Positions 1-8,724 are shown, counted from the stretch's first letter. The stretch: DNA of 64,000 nucleotides from Streptomyces luteolus (GCF_029968015.1 NZ_JASCIS010000030.1:31912-95911); one strand, 5' to 3'. Translations and numbers: made by a program. The notes: a model not told the origin generated them from the letters alone.

Positions 1-205
1 ACTCCCCTTCCTGGTCACGCACTTCTACACCGGCCCACTCGTCGCCCCGCTCGGCGGCGCCGACATCTCCTGGATCGTGGGCCTCACCGTCCCGGCGGTG
101 CTCTACTGGGCTCTGGCAGGCCGGAAGCGGAATACGGGGGTCAGCCCCACTGCGCCCGCCGCCGACGCTTCGTACCGTGAACCACATGGAAGCCCGCGAC
201 CCTGA
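1..205 (+). CDS. Cytosine/purine permease (NCS1 family), C-terminal fragment
   Basis: The reading frame is open from base 2 and stops at 203-205; the start lies outside the window. The visible tail has one hydrophobic segment (ISWIVGLTVPAVLYWAL) followed by a basic, hydrophilic C-terminus beginning AGRKRN. This matches the last transmembrane helix and cytoplasmic end of NCS1 cytosine/allantoin-type permeases, which import nucleobases with sodium or protons. Family assignment rests on the short helix pattern only, so the substrate is not certain. The stop lies inside the start region of the next gene, so the two are translationally close. Confidence 0.6.
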   Translation, partial: LPFLVTHFYTGPLVAPLGGADISWIVGLTVPAVLYWALAGRKRNTGVSPTAPAADASYREPHGSPRP

Positions 206-602
206 GCTGAAGAAGGAGCTCCACGCCACCCTGCAGACCCGCAGGGAGCTGGGCGAGGAGTACGACTCCGTCCTGGTGGAGTCGTTCCTGGAGAAGGTCG
301 AGCAGCGCCTCGACGCCACGGTCGACCGCCGCGTCCGCCGCCGCCTCGCCGAGGAACGGACGGCGGCGGTCCGCGGGGGCCGCGACTCCCTGGACGGCTG
401 GGGCGAACGCTTCGGCTTCGCCCTGGTCTCCCTGATCCTGGCGGTCCCGCTCTCGGCGATCGCGGTCGTCAACGCGGGCCTGCTCGGCCTGGCCGTCGCC
501 TGGACCGGCATCATCGCCGTGAACGCGGCGCACGCACGACGCACCCTCTTCGCCACCCCGCGCCACGACCGCCGAAACCGCGACACGGACTGGCAGGGCT
601 GA
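186..602 (+). CDS. Small membrane protein with charged N-terminal helix, unknown function
   Basis: A 138-residue protein. Residues about 1-75 are strongly charged and helical, and residues about 85-125 form one or two hydrophobic segments (FALVSLILAVPLSAIAVV and LLGLAVAWTGIIAVNAA), followed by a basic tail. I chose the ATG at 186; an in-frame GTG at 177 would add three residues. Neither has a convincing Shine-Dalgarno sequence. The start overlaps the end of the permease gene, so it is probably co-expressed with it. I recognise it only as a conserved Streptomyces type; no function can be inferred. Confidence 0.6.
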   Translation: MEARDPELKKELHATLQTRRELGEEYDSVLVESFLEKVEQRLDATVDRRVRRRLAEERTAAVRGGRDSLDGWGERFGFALVSLILAVPLSAIAVVNAGLLGLAVAWTGIIAVNAAHARRTLFATPRHDRRNRDTDWQG

Positions 603-612
603 CCCGCGCCCC

Positions 613-1374
613 CTACGCCTGCCGCGTCGGCAGGGCCACCACCTGGCGCAGGTTGACGTGCCGGGGCCGACTCGTCGCGTACGCCACCAGGTCGGCGATG
701 TCCTCCGCGGCGAGCGAGCCGACCTCCCCGAACAGGCCCTCCAGGGCCTCGCTCAGTTCCGCGTTGTCGATGTGCCCGCGCAGCTCGGTGTCCGTGAACC
801 CCGGCTCGACGTTGGTGACGCGCACGTCCCGCGGCCCGAACTCGCCGCGCAGCGCCTGCGAGAGATAGGTGAGCGCGGCCTTGGTCGCCCCGTACACCGC
901 GTACGTCGGGAACATCAGGTGCGCCGCGACCGACGAGACGTTGACCAGGTCGGCGGGCCGGCCCGCGGCGGCGGCGTCCAGCAGGTCCGCCCGGAACGCA
1001 CGGACCACCCGCAGCGCGCCGGTCACGTTGGTGTCGATCATCCGCTGCCATTCGTCAACCCGGCCCGCGTCCACCGGGTTGGGCAGCATCACCCCGGCGT
1101 TGTTCACGACCAGGTCGACCCGCCCGAACGCGCCGTGCACCAGCTCCACGGCCGCCTCCACGGATGCCTCGGCTGTCACATCGGCGGGCACCGCGAGCGC
1201 GCTGCCGCCGTCGGCGCCGATCTTCTGGGCCAGCTCTTCGAGCCGCTCGGCCCGCCGAGCGAGCAGCGCCACCCGCACCCCCTGCGCAGCGAGCAGCCGG
1301 GCCACCGCCTCCCCGATCCCGCTGGCGGCTCCGGTGACGACGGCGGTACGCCCTGCGAGGCTGTCGTACGTCAT
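613..1374 (-). CDS. Short-chain dehydrogenase/reductase (SDR)
   Basis: A 253-residue classical SDR, the usual family length. The N-terminal Rossmann motif is visible as TGAASGIG near residue 15, the NNAG motif near residue 90, and the catalytic Tyr/Lys pair as YGATK near residue 160, with the catalytic Ser in NVSSVAA before it. It should use NAD(P)H to oxidise or reduce a small alcohol or ketone in the cytoplasm; substrate is unknown. It is transcribed divergently from an XRE-type regulator 131 bp away, which is the standard arrangement for a regulator controlling its neighbour. Confidence 0.88.
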   Translation of the reverse strand: MTYDSLAGRTAVVTGAASGIGEAVARLLAAQGVRVALLARRAERLEELAQKIGADGGSALAVPADVTAEASVEAAVELVHGAFGRVDLVVNNAGVMLPNPVDAGRVDEWQRMIDTNVTGALRVVRAFRADLLDAAAAGRPADLVNVSSVAAHLMFPTYAVYGATKAALTYLSQALRGEFGPRDVRVTNVEPGFTDTELRGHIDNAELSEALEGLFGEVGSLAAEDIADLVAYATSRPRHVNLRQVVALPTRQA

Positions 1375-1505
1375 GGTCTCTCCCTCGTCGTTCCTGTCTT
1401 CCGGGACCGACTCTGCGGGGCCGCGACTCCTCCACCCAGGGCTGGAGTTTTCCTGGGTCCGGCAGTACCAGGCTGGATCCGCGCGGCTGTCCTACGCTCG
1501 GTCCT
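1375..1505. promoter_or_regulatory. Divergent promoter region with candidate operator repeats
   Basis: This 131-bp gap carries the starts of the SDR and XRE genes. A direct repeat of CCAGG(G)CTGGA occurs at 1436-1446 and 1468-1477, and CCCAGG/CCTGGG at 1435-1440 and 1452-1457 forms an inverted pair. These are plausible binding sites for the divergent XRE regulator; this is inference from position and symmetry only. Confidence 0.35.
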
Positions 1506-2345
1506 ATGGACGGTGACCTCGGAGATTTCCTGCGTTCTCGGCGCGCCCGCATCCAGCCGCGGGACGTGGGCCTGCCCTCGCACGGCCGGCGCCGGGTGCC
1601 GGGGCTGCGCCGCGAGGAGGTGGCCCAGCTGGCGGGCGTCAGCGTGGACTACTACATCCGCCTGGAGCAGAGCCGCGGCCCGGCGGTCTCGGACGCCGTC
1701 CTGGACGCGGTCGCGCGCGTGCTGCGGCTCGACGGGACGGAACACGCGCACCTGTACGACGTGGCCCGCCCGTCCCGCGCCGTCGGCCGCTCCGAGCCCC
1801 AACTGGTCCGCCCTGGCCTGCAGTTGCTGCTCGACACGATCCGGGAAGCGCCCGCGTACGTCTTCGGCCGCCGCATGGACGTGCTGGCCTGGAACGCGCT
1901 CGCCGACGCCCTGAGCGGCTACTCCGCGCAGACCCCGCGCGAGCGCAACATCATGCGCCACATCTTCCTCGACCCGGCCGCCCCCGACCGCTACCCCGGC
2001 TGGCCCGCGGTCGCCGCCGAGACCGTGGCCTACCTCCGGCTGGACGCGGGCCGCCACCCCGGTGACCGTCAACTGGCCGAGCTGGTCGGCGAGTTGTCCG
2101 TGAAGAGCGAGGACTTCCGGCGTCTGTGGGCGGACCACCAGGTCAAGGAGAAGACGCACGGCGTGAAACGCGTCCAGCACCCGGTGGCGGGTCTCCTGAC
2201 CCTCCCGTACGAGGGCCTGACCTTCCCGGGCGACCCGGACCAGCTCCTGGTCGTCTACACCCCGGAGCCGGGCTCGGAGACGGCGGAAAGGCTGGCGCTC
2301 CTGGGAAGTTGGACGGCAAACCCAGCCCACCCACCGACGATCTAG
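1506..2345 (+). CDS. XRE-family transcriptional regulator with MmyB-like ligand-binding domain
   Basis: A 279-residue DNA-binding protein. Residues about 1-75 form the Xre helix-turn-helix, with the family-typical RRVPGLRREEVAQLAGVS followed by YYIRLEQ. The rest matches the PAS-like MmyB ligand-binding domain common in Streptomyces, with the motif VLAWNALADAL near residue 125 and a C-terminal HPVAGLLTL element. Members commonly repress or activate a divergent SDR or oxidoreductase gene, and here the SDR is divergent. The start is the ATG at 1506. The gene is followed directly by an intergenic repeat cluster. Confidence 0.85.
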   Translation: MDGDLGDFLRSRRARIQPRDVGLPSHGRRRVPGLRREEVAQLAGVSVDYYIRLEQSRGPAVSDAVLDAVARVLRLDGTEHAHLYDVARPSRAVGRSEPQLVRPGLQLLLDTIREAPAYVFGRRMDVLAWNALADALSGYSAQTPRERNIMRHIFLDPAAPDRYPGWPAVAAETVAYLRLDAGRHPGDRQLAELVGELSVKSEDFRRLWADHQVKEKTHGVKRVQHPVAGLLTLPYEGLTFPGDPDQLLVVYTPEPGSETAERLALLGSWTANPAHPPTI

Positions 2346-2500
2346 CCCGTCCGGCGCTTGAGGACGCGGGGCGACGATCCAGCCCGTCCGCCGCTTGAGG
2401 AAGCGGGCCGACAATCCAGCCCGTCCGGCGCTTGAGGACAAGGCCGAAGGCCGATGATCCAGCCCGTCCGGCGTTTGAGGACAAGGCCGAAGGCCGGCGA
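2344..2500. repeat. Four copies of a 21-bp intergenic repeat
   Basis: The unit beginning AGCCCGTCCGGCG and ending TTGAGGA occurs at 2344-2364, 2381-2401, 2418-2438 and 2461-2481, with one or two differences between copies and spacers of 16-22 bp. The first copy begins on the last bases of the XRE gene. The same unit recurs at 42345-42365, and related forms occur near 13811, 25785, 36481 and 63971, so it belongs to a dispersed family. Confidence 0.85.
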
Positions 2501-2829
2501 AGGGGGCGCTGGTCAACGGCGCCAGAAGGCCGGCAAAGGGTGCGCTGGACAACAGCAGCAGAAAGACCACGTAAGACGGGGAGTGCCCCGCAGGGACCAC
2601 CGCACCTTCGGCAGCGAGTGCCGGAGGGCGGGACGACGGTGGTCCCCGCGGGGGACGCGGGCCGGGTCAGGGCCGGTGTTTCCGCGTCCGAGGCGTTCAG
2701 GAGGTCCGGGAGCCGCTCCGGAGGAGTCCTGTGCGCCGACATCGACCACTGTGCCGGAGCCGTGTTAAGCGGGTGCTGCGCGCACGTGTCGCGCTCGTAC
2801 CGATTTCCCGAACCCCGAACCGTACAGGC
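2501..2829. other. Intergenic, no gene recognised
   Basis: Between the repeat cluster and the convergent end of cystathionine beta-synthase. I see no ORF with a ribosome binding site or family resemblance here, and no clear intrinsic terminator. Confidence 0.5.
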
Positions 2830-4221
2830 CTACTTCTCGCGCGCCAGGTACGCAAGGAGGTCCTGCCGGCTCACCACACCCGTCGGCTTGCCCTCGACCA
2901 GGACGATCGCCGCGTCGGCACCGGTCGCCGCGGACAGCACGGACATCAGGTCGGCCACCGGCTCGCCCGAGCCGACCTGCGGCAGCGGGTCGGACATGTG
3001 CTTCTCCAGCGGGTCGGCGAGCGAGGCCCGCTGCGTGAACAGCGCGTCGAGCAGCTCGCGTTCGACCACCGAGCCGATGACCTCCGCGGCCATCACGTCC
3101 GGGTGCCCGGCGCCCGGCTTCACGATCGGCATCTGCGAGACGCCGTACTCGCGCAGGACCTCGATGGCCTCGCCGACGGTCTCCTCCGGGTGCATGTGCA
3201 AGAGCTTGGGGATGCCGCCCTCCTTGTGCTCCAGGACGTCGCCGACGCGCGGCTCGTCACCGGGCTGCTCCAGGAAGCCGTAGTCGTTCATCCACTCGTC
3301 GTTGAAGATCTTCGAGAGGTAGCCGCGCCCGGAGTCCGGCAGCAGGACGACGACCACGTCGTCCGGCCCGAGGCCCTCCGCCACCTTGAGCGCCGCCACG
3401 ACCGCCATGCCGCAGGAGCCGCCGACGAGCAGGCCCTCCTCCTTGGCGAGACGCCGGGTCATCTGGAAGGAGTCCTTGTCCGAGACCGCGACGATCTCGT
3501 CCGTCACGTGCTGGTCGTACGCCGTCGGCCAGAAGTCCTCGCCGACGCCCTCGACCAGGTACGGCCGCCCGGAGCCCCCGGAGTAGACCGAGCCCTCGGG
3601 GTCGGCGCCCACGATCCGGACCTTGCCGTCGCTGATCTCCTTCAGGTAGCGGCCGGTTCCGGAGATCGTCCCGCCGGTGCCGATGCCCGCCACGAAGTGG
3701 GTGATCCTCCCCTCCGTCTGCTCCCACAGCTCGGGCCCGGTGGTCTCGTAGTGCGAGCGCGGGTTGTTCGGGTTGCTGTACTGGTCCGGCTTCCAGGCGC
3801 CGGGCGTCTCACGGACGAGCCGGTCGGAGACGTTGTAGTACGAGTCGGGGTGCTCGGGGTCCACGGCCGTGGGGCAGACGACGACCTCGGCGCCGTACGC
3901 GCGCAGCACGTTGATCTTGTCCGTGGAGACCTTGTCCGGGCACACGAAGACGCACTTGTAGCCCTTCTGCTGGGCCACGATCGCGAGGCCCACCCCGGTG
4001 TTGCCACTGGTCGGCTCGACAATGGTGCCGCCCGGCCGCAGCTCGCCGCTCGCCTCGGCCGCCTCGATCATGCGCAGCGCGATGCGGTCCTTCACGGAGC
4101 CGCCCGGGTTGAAGTACTCGACCTTGGCCAGGACGGTGGCCCTGATGCCCGCGGTCACGTTGTTGAGCCTCAGCAGCGGGGTGTTGCCGACGAGACTGAT
4201 CATCGAGTCGTGGAATTGCAC
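2830..4221 (-). CDS. Cystathionine beta-synthase
   Basis: A 463-residue PLP enzyme that condenses serine with homocysteine to give cystathionine (transsulfuration). The catalytic fold-type II domain covers residues 1 to about 310, with the PLP lysine in NPGGSVKDRIA (Lys44), the substrate loop TSGNTGVGLA, and the phosphate-binding GTGGTISGTG. The C-terminal third contains two CBS domains (about 335-395 and 400-463), so it resembles the full-length bacterial enzyme rather than plain cysteine synthase. The start ATG at 4221 is the first in frame. It is divergent from the SGNH hydrolase gene. The two activities differ subtly in sequence, but the CBS tail favours this call. Confidence 0.92.
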   Translation of the reverse strand: MQFHDSMISLVGNTPLLRLNNVTAGIRATVLAKVEYFNPGGSVKDRIALRMIEAAEASGELRPGGTIVEPTSGNTGVGLAIVAQQKGYKCVFVCPDKVSTDKINVLRAYGAEVVVCPTAVDPEHPDSYYNVSDRLVRETPGAWKPDQYSNPNNPRSHYETTGPELWEQTEGRITHFVAGIGTGGTISGTGRYLKEISDGKVRIVGADPEGSVYSGGSGRPYLVEGVGEDFWPTAYDQHVTDEIVAVSDKDSFQMTRRLAKEEGLLVGGSCGMAVVAALKVAEGLGPDDVVVVLLPDSGRGYLSKIFNDEWMNDYGFLEQPGDEPRVGDVLEHKEGGIPKLLHMHPEETVGEAIEVLREYGVSQMPIVKPGAGHPDVMAAEVIGSVVERELLDALFTQRASLADPLEKHMSDPLPQVGSGEPVADLMSVLSAATGADAAIVLVEGKPTGVVSRQDLLAYLAREK

Positions 4222-4330
4222 CGTTGTCTCCGGTTCTCCCTAGGAATGCGGCCAGCCTAAGCGGAATTCGGCTGCCCGGCGCTGCACTTCGGGGGCCTGC
4301 CACACCGGACTTCCGGGGCCCGCCGCACCG

Positions 4331-4378
4331 GCCCGCACCCCTGCCCGTACCCCTGCCCGCACCCCTGCCCGTACCCCT
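4331..4378. repeat. Four tandem 12-bp repeats between divergent genes
   Basis: GCCCGCACCCCT and GCCCGTACCCCT alternate over 4331-4342, 4343-4354, 4355-4366 and 4367-4378. The array lies in the gap between the divergent cystathionine beta-synthase and SGNH hydrolase starts. The translation of the opposite strand is a meaningless Gly-Val-Arg-Ala repeat. Confidence 0.85.
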
Positions 4379-4461
4379 CCTTCGCCAGGTCGGAGATTGA
4401 CCGACGGTACGTACCGGGCAAGGAGTTGATGTACGGCGCTACAAGGAGGTGGCTTCGGTCC

Positions 4462-5580
4462 ATGTCGAGGGCAAGGGTGGCGCGGCGGATCGCCGCGGGT
4501 GCCGCGTACGGCGGCGGCGGAGTCGGGCTGCTGAGCGCGGCGGCGGTCGGGGTGCTCCTGGCCGAGGTGCAGCTGGCGAAACGCAGTGTGGGGACCGCGT
4601 CGGGCGCCGAGCCGACGCAGCCGCCGCACGCCGACGGCCTGTACGGCAGGCCGTTCCTCGACCCGGCGGACACCCGCTCCCCGCTGCGCCTGACCCTTCT
4701 CGGCGACTCCACGGCCGCGGGCCAGGGCGTGCACCGCACCGGCCAGACGCCGGGCGCGCTGATCGCGCAGGGCCTCGCGGCGGTGGCGGAACGCCCGGTG
4801 CTGCTGCGGAACGTGGCGCTGCCGGGCGCGCAGTCGGACGACCTGGCCCGCCAGGTCACGCTGCTGCTCGCCAACTCCTCGGCGGTGCCGGACGTCTGCG
4901 TGATCATGATCGGCGCCAACGACGTCACGCACCGGATGCCCCCGACCCGCTCGGTCCGCTACCTCGCGGCGGCGGTACGGCGGCTGCGCACCGCGGGTGC
5001 CGAAGTGGTCGTCGGCACCTGTCCCGACCTGGGCTCGGTCGAGCAGGTCTACCAGCCGCTGCGCTGGCTGGCCCGCCGCGTCTCCCGCCAGCTGGCCGCC
5101 GCCCAGACCATCGGCGTCGTCGAGCAGGGCGGTCGTACGGTCTCGCTCGGCGATCTGCTCGGCCCGGAGTTCACGGCGAACCCGCGCGAGCTGTTCGGCC
5201 CGGACAACTACCACCCGTCGGCGGAGGGCTACGCGACGGCGGCGATGGCCGTACTGCCCACGGTCTGCGCGGCGGTCGGCCTGTGGCCGGAGGAGGAGCG
5301 CCCCGACACCTCCCGCGACGAGGGCTTCCTGCCGGTCGCACGGGCGGCGGCGGAGGCCGCGGCCGAGGGCGGTACGGAGGTCACGGCCGCGATGCCGACC
5401 GGTCCGCGGGGTCCGTGGGCCCTCCTCAAGCACCGCAGGCGGCGCCGTATCAACGCCCCGGAGCGCGCGGGGAACGGCCACGAGGAACACTCGGATGCGG
5501 AATCCCGGCCGGCTCCGGAACCCACCAACCCTGAGCAAGCGCTTAGAAAAGAGGCGGGTGTCACACGCCAGGACCGATGA
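4462..5580 (+). CDS. SGNH/GDSL-family hydrolase (esterase-like)
   Basis: A 372-residue protein. I chose the ATG at 4462 because AAGGAGGT lies 11 bp upstream; the longer frame from 4426 would bury that site. Residues about 12-35 form a hydrophobic, Gly/Ala-rich signal or anchor segment. The SGNH blocks follow: LLGDSTAAG (Ser83), GAND near residue 153, and DNYHPS with the catalytic Asp/His near residue 250. The C-terminal 90 residues are low-complexity and charged. It probably hydrolyses an ester, lipid or glycan substituent outside the membrane. The thiolase gene begins 62 bp downstream on the same strand. Confidence 0.85.
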   Translation: MSRARVARRIAAGAAYGGGGVGLLSAAAVGVLLAEVQLAKRSVGTASGAEPTQPPHADGLYGRPFLDPADTRSPLRLTLLGDSTAAGQGVHRTGQTPGALIAQGLAAVAERPVLLRNVALPGAQSDDLARQVTLLLANSSAVPDVCVIMIGANDVTHRMPPTRSVRYLAAAVRRLRTAGAEVVVGTCPDLGSVEQVYQPLRWLARRVSRQLAAAQTIGVVEQGGRTVSLGDLLGPEFTANPRELFGPDNYHPSAEGYATAAMAVLPTVCAAVGLWPEEERPDTSRDEGFLPVARAAAEAAAEGGTEVTAAMPTGPRGPWALLKHRRRRRINAPERAGNGHEEHSDAESRPAPEPTNPEQALRKEAGVTRQDR

Positions 5581-5642
5581 CCTTCGCGGTACGTGCAGGT
5601 AACTTCCCGTACCGTCCATACCTGCGACAAGGGAGCCCCCTC

Positions 5643-6863
5643 ATGCCCGAAGCCGTGATCGTCTCCACCGCCCGCTCCCCCATCGGCCGCGCCTTCAAGG
5701 GCTCCCTGAAGGACCTCCGCCCGGACGACCTGACCGCGACGATCATCCAGGCCGCCCTCGCCAAGGTCCCGGAGCTCGACCCGAAGGACATCGACGACCT
5801 GATGCTCGGCTGCGGCCTGCCCGGCGGCGAGCAGGGCAACAACCTGGGCCGCATCGTCGCCGTGCAGATGGGCATGGACCACCTGCCCGGCTGCACGATC
5901 ACCCGCTACTGCTCCTCCTCGCTGCAGACGACCCGCATGGCGCTGCACGCCATCAAGGCAGGCGAGGGCGACGTGTTCGTCTCGGCCGGTGTCGAGATGG
6001 TGTCCCGCTTCGCCAAGGGCAACTCGGACTCGCTGCCGGACACGCACAACCCGCTGTTCGCCGAGGCCGAGGCCCGTACCGCCGCCGTCGCCGAGCAGAC
6101 CGGCACCAGCTGGCACGACCCGCGCGAGGACGGCCTGGTGCCGGACGCGTACATCGCGATGGGCCAGACCGCCGAGAACCTCGCCCGCCTCAAGGGCATC
6201 ACCCGCGAGGACATGGACGCCTTCGGCGTGCGCTCGCAGAACCGTGCCGAGGAAGCCATCAAGAACGGCTTCTGGGAGCGCGAGATCACCCCGGTCACCA
6301 CCCCCGACGGCACGGTCGTCGCGAAGGACGACGGCCCGCGCGCCGGCGTCACCCTTGAGGGCGTCTCGGGCCTGAAGCCGGTCTTCCGCCCCGACGGCCT
6401 GGTCACGGCCGGCAACTGCTGCCCGCTGAACGACGGCGCCGCCGCCCTCGTCGTCATGTCCGACACGAAGGCCCGCGAGCTCGGCCTGACACCGCTCGCC
6501 CGCGTCGTCTCCACCGGTGTCTCCGGCCTCTCCCCGGAGATCATGGGCCTCGGCCCGGTCGAGGCGTCGAAGCGCGCCCTGAAGCTGGCGGGCCTGTCGG
6601 TCTCCGACATCGACCTGTTCGAGATCAACGAGGCCTTCGCCGCGCAGGTCATCCCGTCCGCCCGCGACCTGGGCATCGACGAGGACAAGCTGAACGTCAA
6701 CGGTGGCGCCATCGCCGTCGGCCACCCCTTCGGCATGACCGGCGCCCGCATCACCGGCACGCTGATCAACAGCCTGCAGTTCCACGACAAGCAGTTCGGC
6801 CTGGAGACCATGTGCGTCGGCGGCGGCCAGGGCATGGCCATGGTCATCGAGCGCCTCAGCTGA
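5643..6863 (+). CDS. Acetyl-CoA acetyltransferase (thiolase)
   Basis: A 406-residue thiolase that condenses or cleaves 3-ketoacyl-CoA. The nucleophile is in TRYCSSSLQT (Cys90); the NEAFA element and the GHPFGMTGAR histidine motif are near residues 330 and 360, and the second active-site Cys is in MCVGGGQG near the C-terminus. The ATG at 5643 has AAGGGA 8 bp upstream; the frame extends further up but overlaps the preceding gene. It acts in the cytoplasm in fatty acid degradation or acetoacetyl-CoA formation. Length and motifs are normal. Confidence 0.92.
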   Translation: MPEAVIVSTARSPIGRAFKGSLKDLRPDDLTATIIQAALAKVPELDPKDIDDLMLGCGLPGGEQGNNLGRIVAVQMGMDHLPGCTITRYCSSSLQTTRMALHAIKAGEGDVFVSAGVEMVSRFAKGNSDSLPDTHNPLFAEAEARTAAVAEQTGTSWHDPREDGLVPDAYIAMGQTAENLARLKGITREDMDAFGVRSQNRAEEAIKNGFWEREITPVTTPDGTVVAKDDGPRAGVTLEGVSGLKPVFRPDGLVTAGNCCPLNDGAAALVVMSDTKARELGLTPLARVVSTGVSGLSPEIMGLGPVEASKRALKLAGLSVSDIDLFEINEAFAAQVIPSARDLGIDEDKLNVNGGAIAVGHPFGMTGARITGTLINSLQFHDKQFGLETMCVGGGQGMAMVIERLS

Positions 6864-6904
6864 CGCACCCCGCGTAACCTTCCGAGTCCCAGCCGTGACA
6901 CAAC

Positions 6905-6937
6905 CTCCCCCAGGATGTGACCTATGTCCTGGGGGAG
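6905..6937. terminator. Hairpin after thiolase
   Basis: A perfect 11-bp stem (6905-6915 with 6927-6937) with an 11-nt loop follows the thiolase stop by 42 bp. The T-rich tail is weak, as is usual for Streptomyces terminators. Confidence 0.7.
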
Positions 6938-7116
6938 TAGCATTTCCGCAGGTCAGGGCGGTGCGGGGGGAAACCTGGGGTAGAAAGTCCTGTCCGTTTC
7001 GTGACCTAATGCACTGACAGCCCTCAGCCGTCTCCGACAAGCTGTTGTAGTAAGTCGGGGGTCAGTAAGTCGGGGATCTGTAAGCAGGGGGTCAACTTGG
7101 AACCGGGAGTACGTCA

Positions 7117-7977
7117 GTGAGCGCCATGACTCTTGCCCTGCTGGTCGCCACCGCCGCTGCCACGGCCGTGGGAGCCGCCGCACTGCACACCGTGCGTGGC
7201 CTCCGTCAGCAGCTCTCCGAGATCTCCGCGCTGCGCACCGAGCTCGCCACGGGCCTGGCCGAGCACAGCGACGTCGCCGTGCCGCACGCCCGCGGCGCCG
7301 CCGAGTCCGGTGTGCCCGCGCAGGGCACCGACGCGATCCGCGCCGCCGTCGCCGAGGCCCTGGCCGAGGAGCGGGAGCGTGAGCTGGCCGAGGCGCGCGC
7401 CTTCTGGGCCGCGCAGGAGGCCCGCGACGCCGCCGACGCCCCGTCCCTGCTCGGCGGGCTGCCGGCGCACCTGGCCGAGGAGCTGTTCCTGCCCCGCCAG
7501 TCCGACTTCGTCGGCCTGGAGCGGGAGCTGCAGCACGAGCTGGCCGAGCCCGCCGAGGAGCTGAACGGCGCCGCCGACGAGTTCCCCGAGGACTCCCCCG
7601 AGCTGGCCGCGGCCCGCCGCCGCCACCCCTCGCACCCCGACTTCGTGCCGGTCAAGGCGGGACGCGACGGCGCCACCGGCGACCACGAGCACACGCTGCG
7701 CTGCCTGGAGGAGCTCGCCCAGGACCGCACCGCGCTCTCCGACGTCCGCCCCGGCCCGCTCGGCACCCTCGACGTGTACGTCTTCTCGGACGGTACGACG
7801 CTGTGCATGACCCCGGGCCACCGCGAGACCGCGGAGCGCCTGGCCGCGGCCCTGCGGGCGGGCGACACCCCGGTGCTGCTCGGCGGCTCCGGAGTCTCCG
7901 GCGCGTACACGCTGACGTTCGGCTGCGGCGACGAGAACGTCTACATCCTGGCGGACCGCGTCATAGCCTCCGCCTGA
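7117..7977 (+). CDS. Conserved protein with N-terminal membrane anchor, unknown function
   Basis: A 286-residue protein starting at GTG 7117 (ATG at 7126 is an alternative). Residues 4-24 are a single hydrophobic segment (LALLVATAAATAVGAAAL), followed by a coiled-coil-like, Ala/Glu-rich stretch to about residue 150. The last 130 residues are a folded-looking domain with many Asp and Gly (DVYVFSDGTTLCMTPGH, GVSGAYTLTFGCG). I do not recognise the domain. The layout suggests a membrane-anchored cytoplasmic protein. It stands alone between hairpins on both sides. Confidence 0.7.
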   Translation: MSAMTLALLVATAAATAVGAAALHTVRGLRQQLSEISALRTELATGLAEHSDVAVPHARGAAESGVPAQGTDAIRAAVAEALAEERERELAEARAFWAAQEARDAADAPSLLGGLPAHLAEELFLPRQSDFVGLERELQHELAEPAEELNGAADEFPEDSPELAAARRRHPSHPDFVPVKAGRDGATGDHEHTLRCLEELAQDRTALSDVRPGPLGTLDVYVFSDGTTLCMTPGHRETAERLAAALRAGDTPVLLGGSGVSGAYTLTFGCGDENVYILADRVIASA

Positions 7978-7980
7978 GCC

Positions 7981-8053
7981 CGCCCGAGGGCCGTCCTCGC
8001 CCGAGGGCCCGTCCTCGCCCGAGGCCCGTCCTGGTATCCCCGCCCGAGGCCAG
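7981..8053. repeat. Short imperfect tandem repeats, GCCCGAGGGCC type
   Basis: Four near-copies of (C)GCCCGAGG(G)CC-GTCCT occur immediately after the stop of the preceding gene. They form small overlapping inverted repeats and may contribute to transcription termination. Confidence 0.6.
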
Positions 8054-8069
8054 CCCCCGTACGCCCCCG

Positions 8070-8101
8070 AAACGCGCCGGTGTTCATACCCCGGCGCGTT
8101 T
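8070..8101. terminator. Bidirectional terminator between convergent genes
   Basis: An 11-bp perfect stem, AAACGCGCCGG (8070-8080) with CCGGCGCGTTT (8091-8101), has A and T runs on its two sides, so it can work in both directions. It overlaps the last codons of the leftward gene that ends at 8084. Confidence 0.8.
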
Positions 8102-8395
8102 CTGTGCCTCATGCACCAGTTCCACCGCTTCCGCGAGCTGCGCCTCGTCCGTCAACACAAGGGCCAAGTCGCGTCCGGCGACCGTTACTTGATCGGAGAC
8201 CGCGAACAGGCCCGCGTCAGGGATCTCCCGCGGCTCGGTCCGCGGGTCCTCGATGGACTGCGCGCGCACCGCCAACTCCCTGGCAAGGGACCGGGCTTCG
8301 GCCGCGGCGACGCGCTGGAGGCGGCTCTCCGGGGCGGCCCGCAGGCGGTCGGCGAACTGGTCCACGGCATCCGTCAGGGGCGTCGTATCAAGCAC
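8084..8395 (-). CDS. Small conserved protein, unknown function
   Basis: A 103-residue mostly helical, soluble protein rich in Ala, Arg and Glu, with no signal or membrane segment. It resembles small hypothetical proteins widespread in Streptomyces, but I cannot assign a domain. It converges on the membrane-anchored gene to its left, sharing a terminator, and is divergent from the DUF4287-like gene. Confidence 0.65.
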   Translation of the reverse strand: MLDTTPLTDAVDQFADRLRAAPESRLQRVAAAEARSLARELAVRAQSIEDPRTEPREIPDAGLFAVSDQVTVAGRDLALVLTDEAQLAEAVELVHEAQKRAGV

Positions 8396-8493
8396 CCTGT
8401 GACCCTATGCGCCCTTCCGGGGCTGTTGCCAACCCCGGGACACTCAGGCACGGTGACGTGAAGGACTCGCATCGACAGCGTCCGGAGGCGCCG

Positions 8494-8724
8494 ATGTCCC
8501 TAGTCTTCTCCGAGGAGACCCACCGCAATCTGCTCGCCCGCATCCCGCACTGCACCGGTCGCGAAGTCGCCGAGTGGCTTCGCGCGATCGACGACGGCCC
8601 GTCCTTCCTCCGCTTCGACGAGAAGGTCAGCTGGCTCCGCGCCGAGTACGACCTCGCCCACGGTCACGCCAAGGCGATCGTCCACGAGCACGACATGAGG
8701 AGGGCCGCGCGCAGATTCCTCTGA
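8494..8724 (+). CDS. DUF4287-like small protein
   Basis: A 76-residue protein. The segment KVSWLRAEYDLAHGHAKAIV matches the core of DUF4287, a family of unknown function whose members have a similar 'WLK.E..LGHGHANALV' element. I chose the ATG at 8494, which has GGAGG 7 bp upstream; the frame is open further back but lacks an initiation signal there. A strong terminator follows directly. Confidence 0.75.
   Translation: MSLVFSEETHRNLLARIPHCTGREVAEWLRAIDDGPSFLRFDEKVSWLRAEYDLAHGHAKAIVHEHDMRRAARRFL

Noticed and set aside
4240..4425. Gly-Val-Arg-Ala repeat peptide on the - strand
   Set aside because: It is the translation of the 12-bp intergenic repeat, with no start signal or function.
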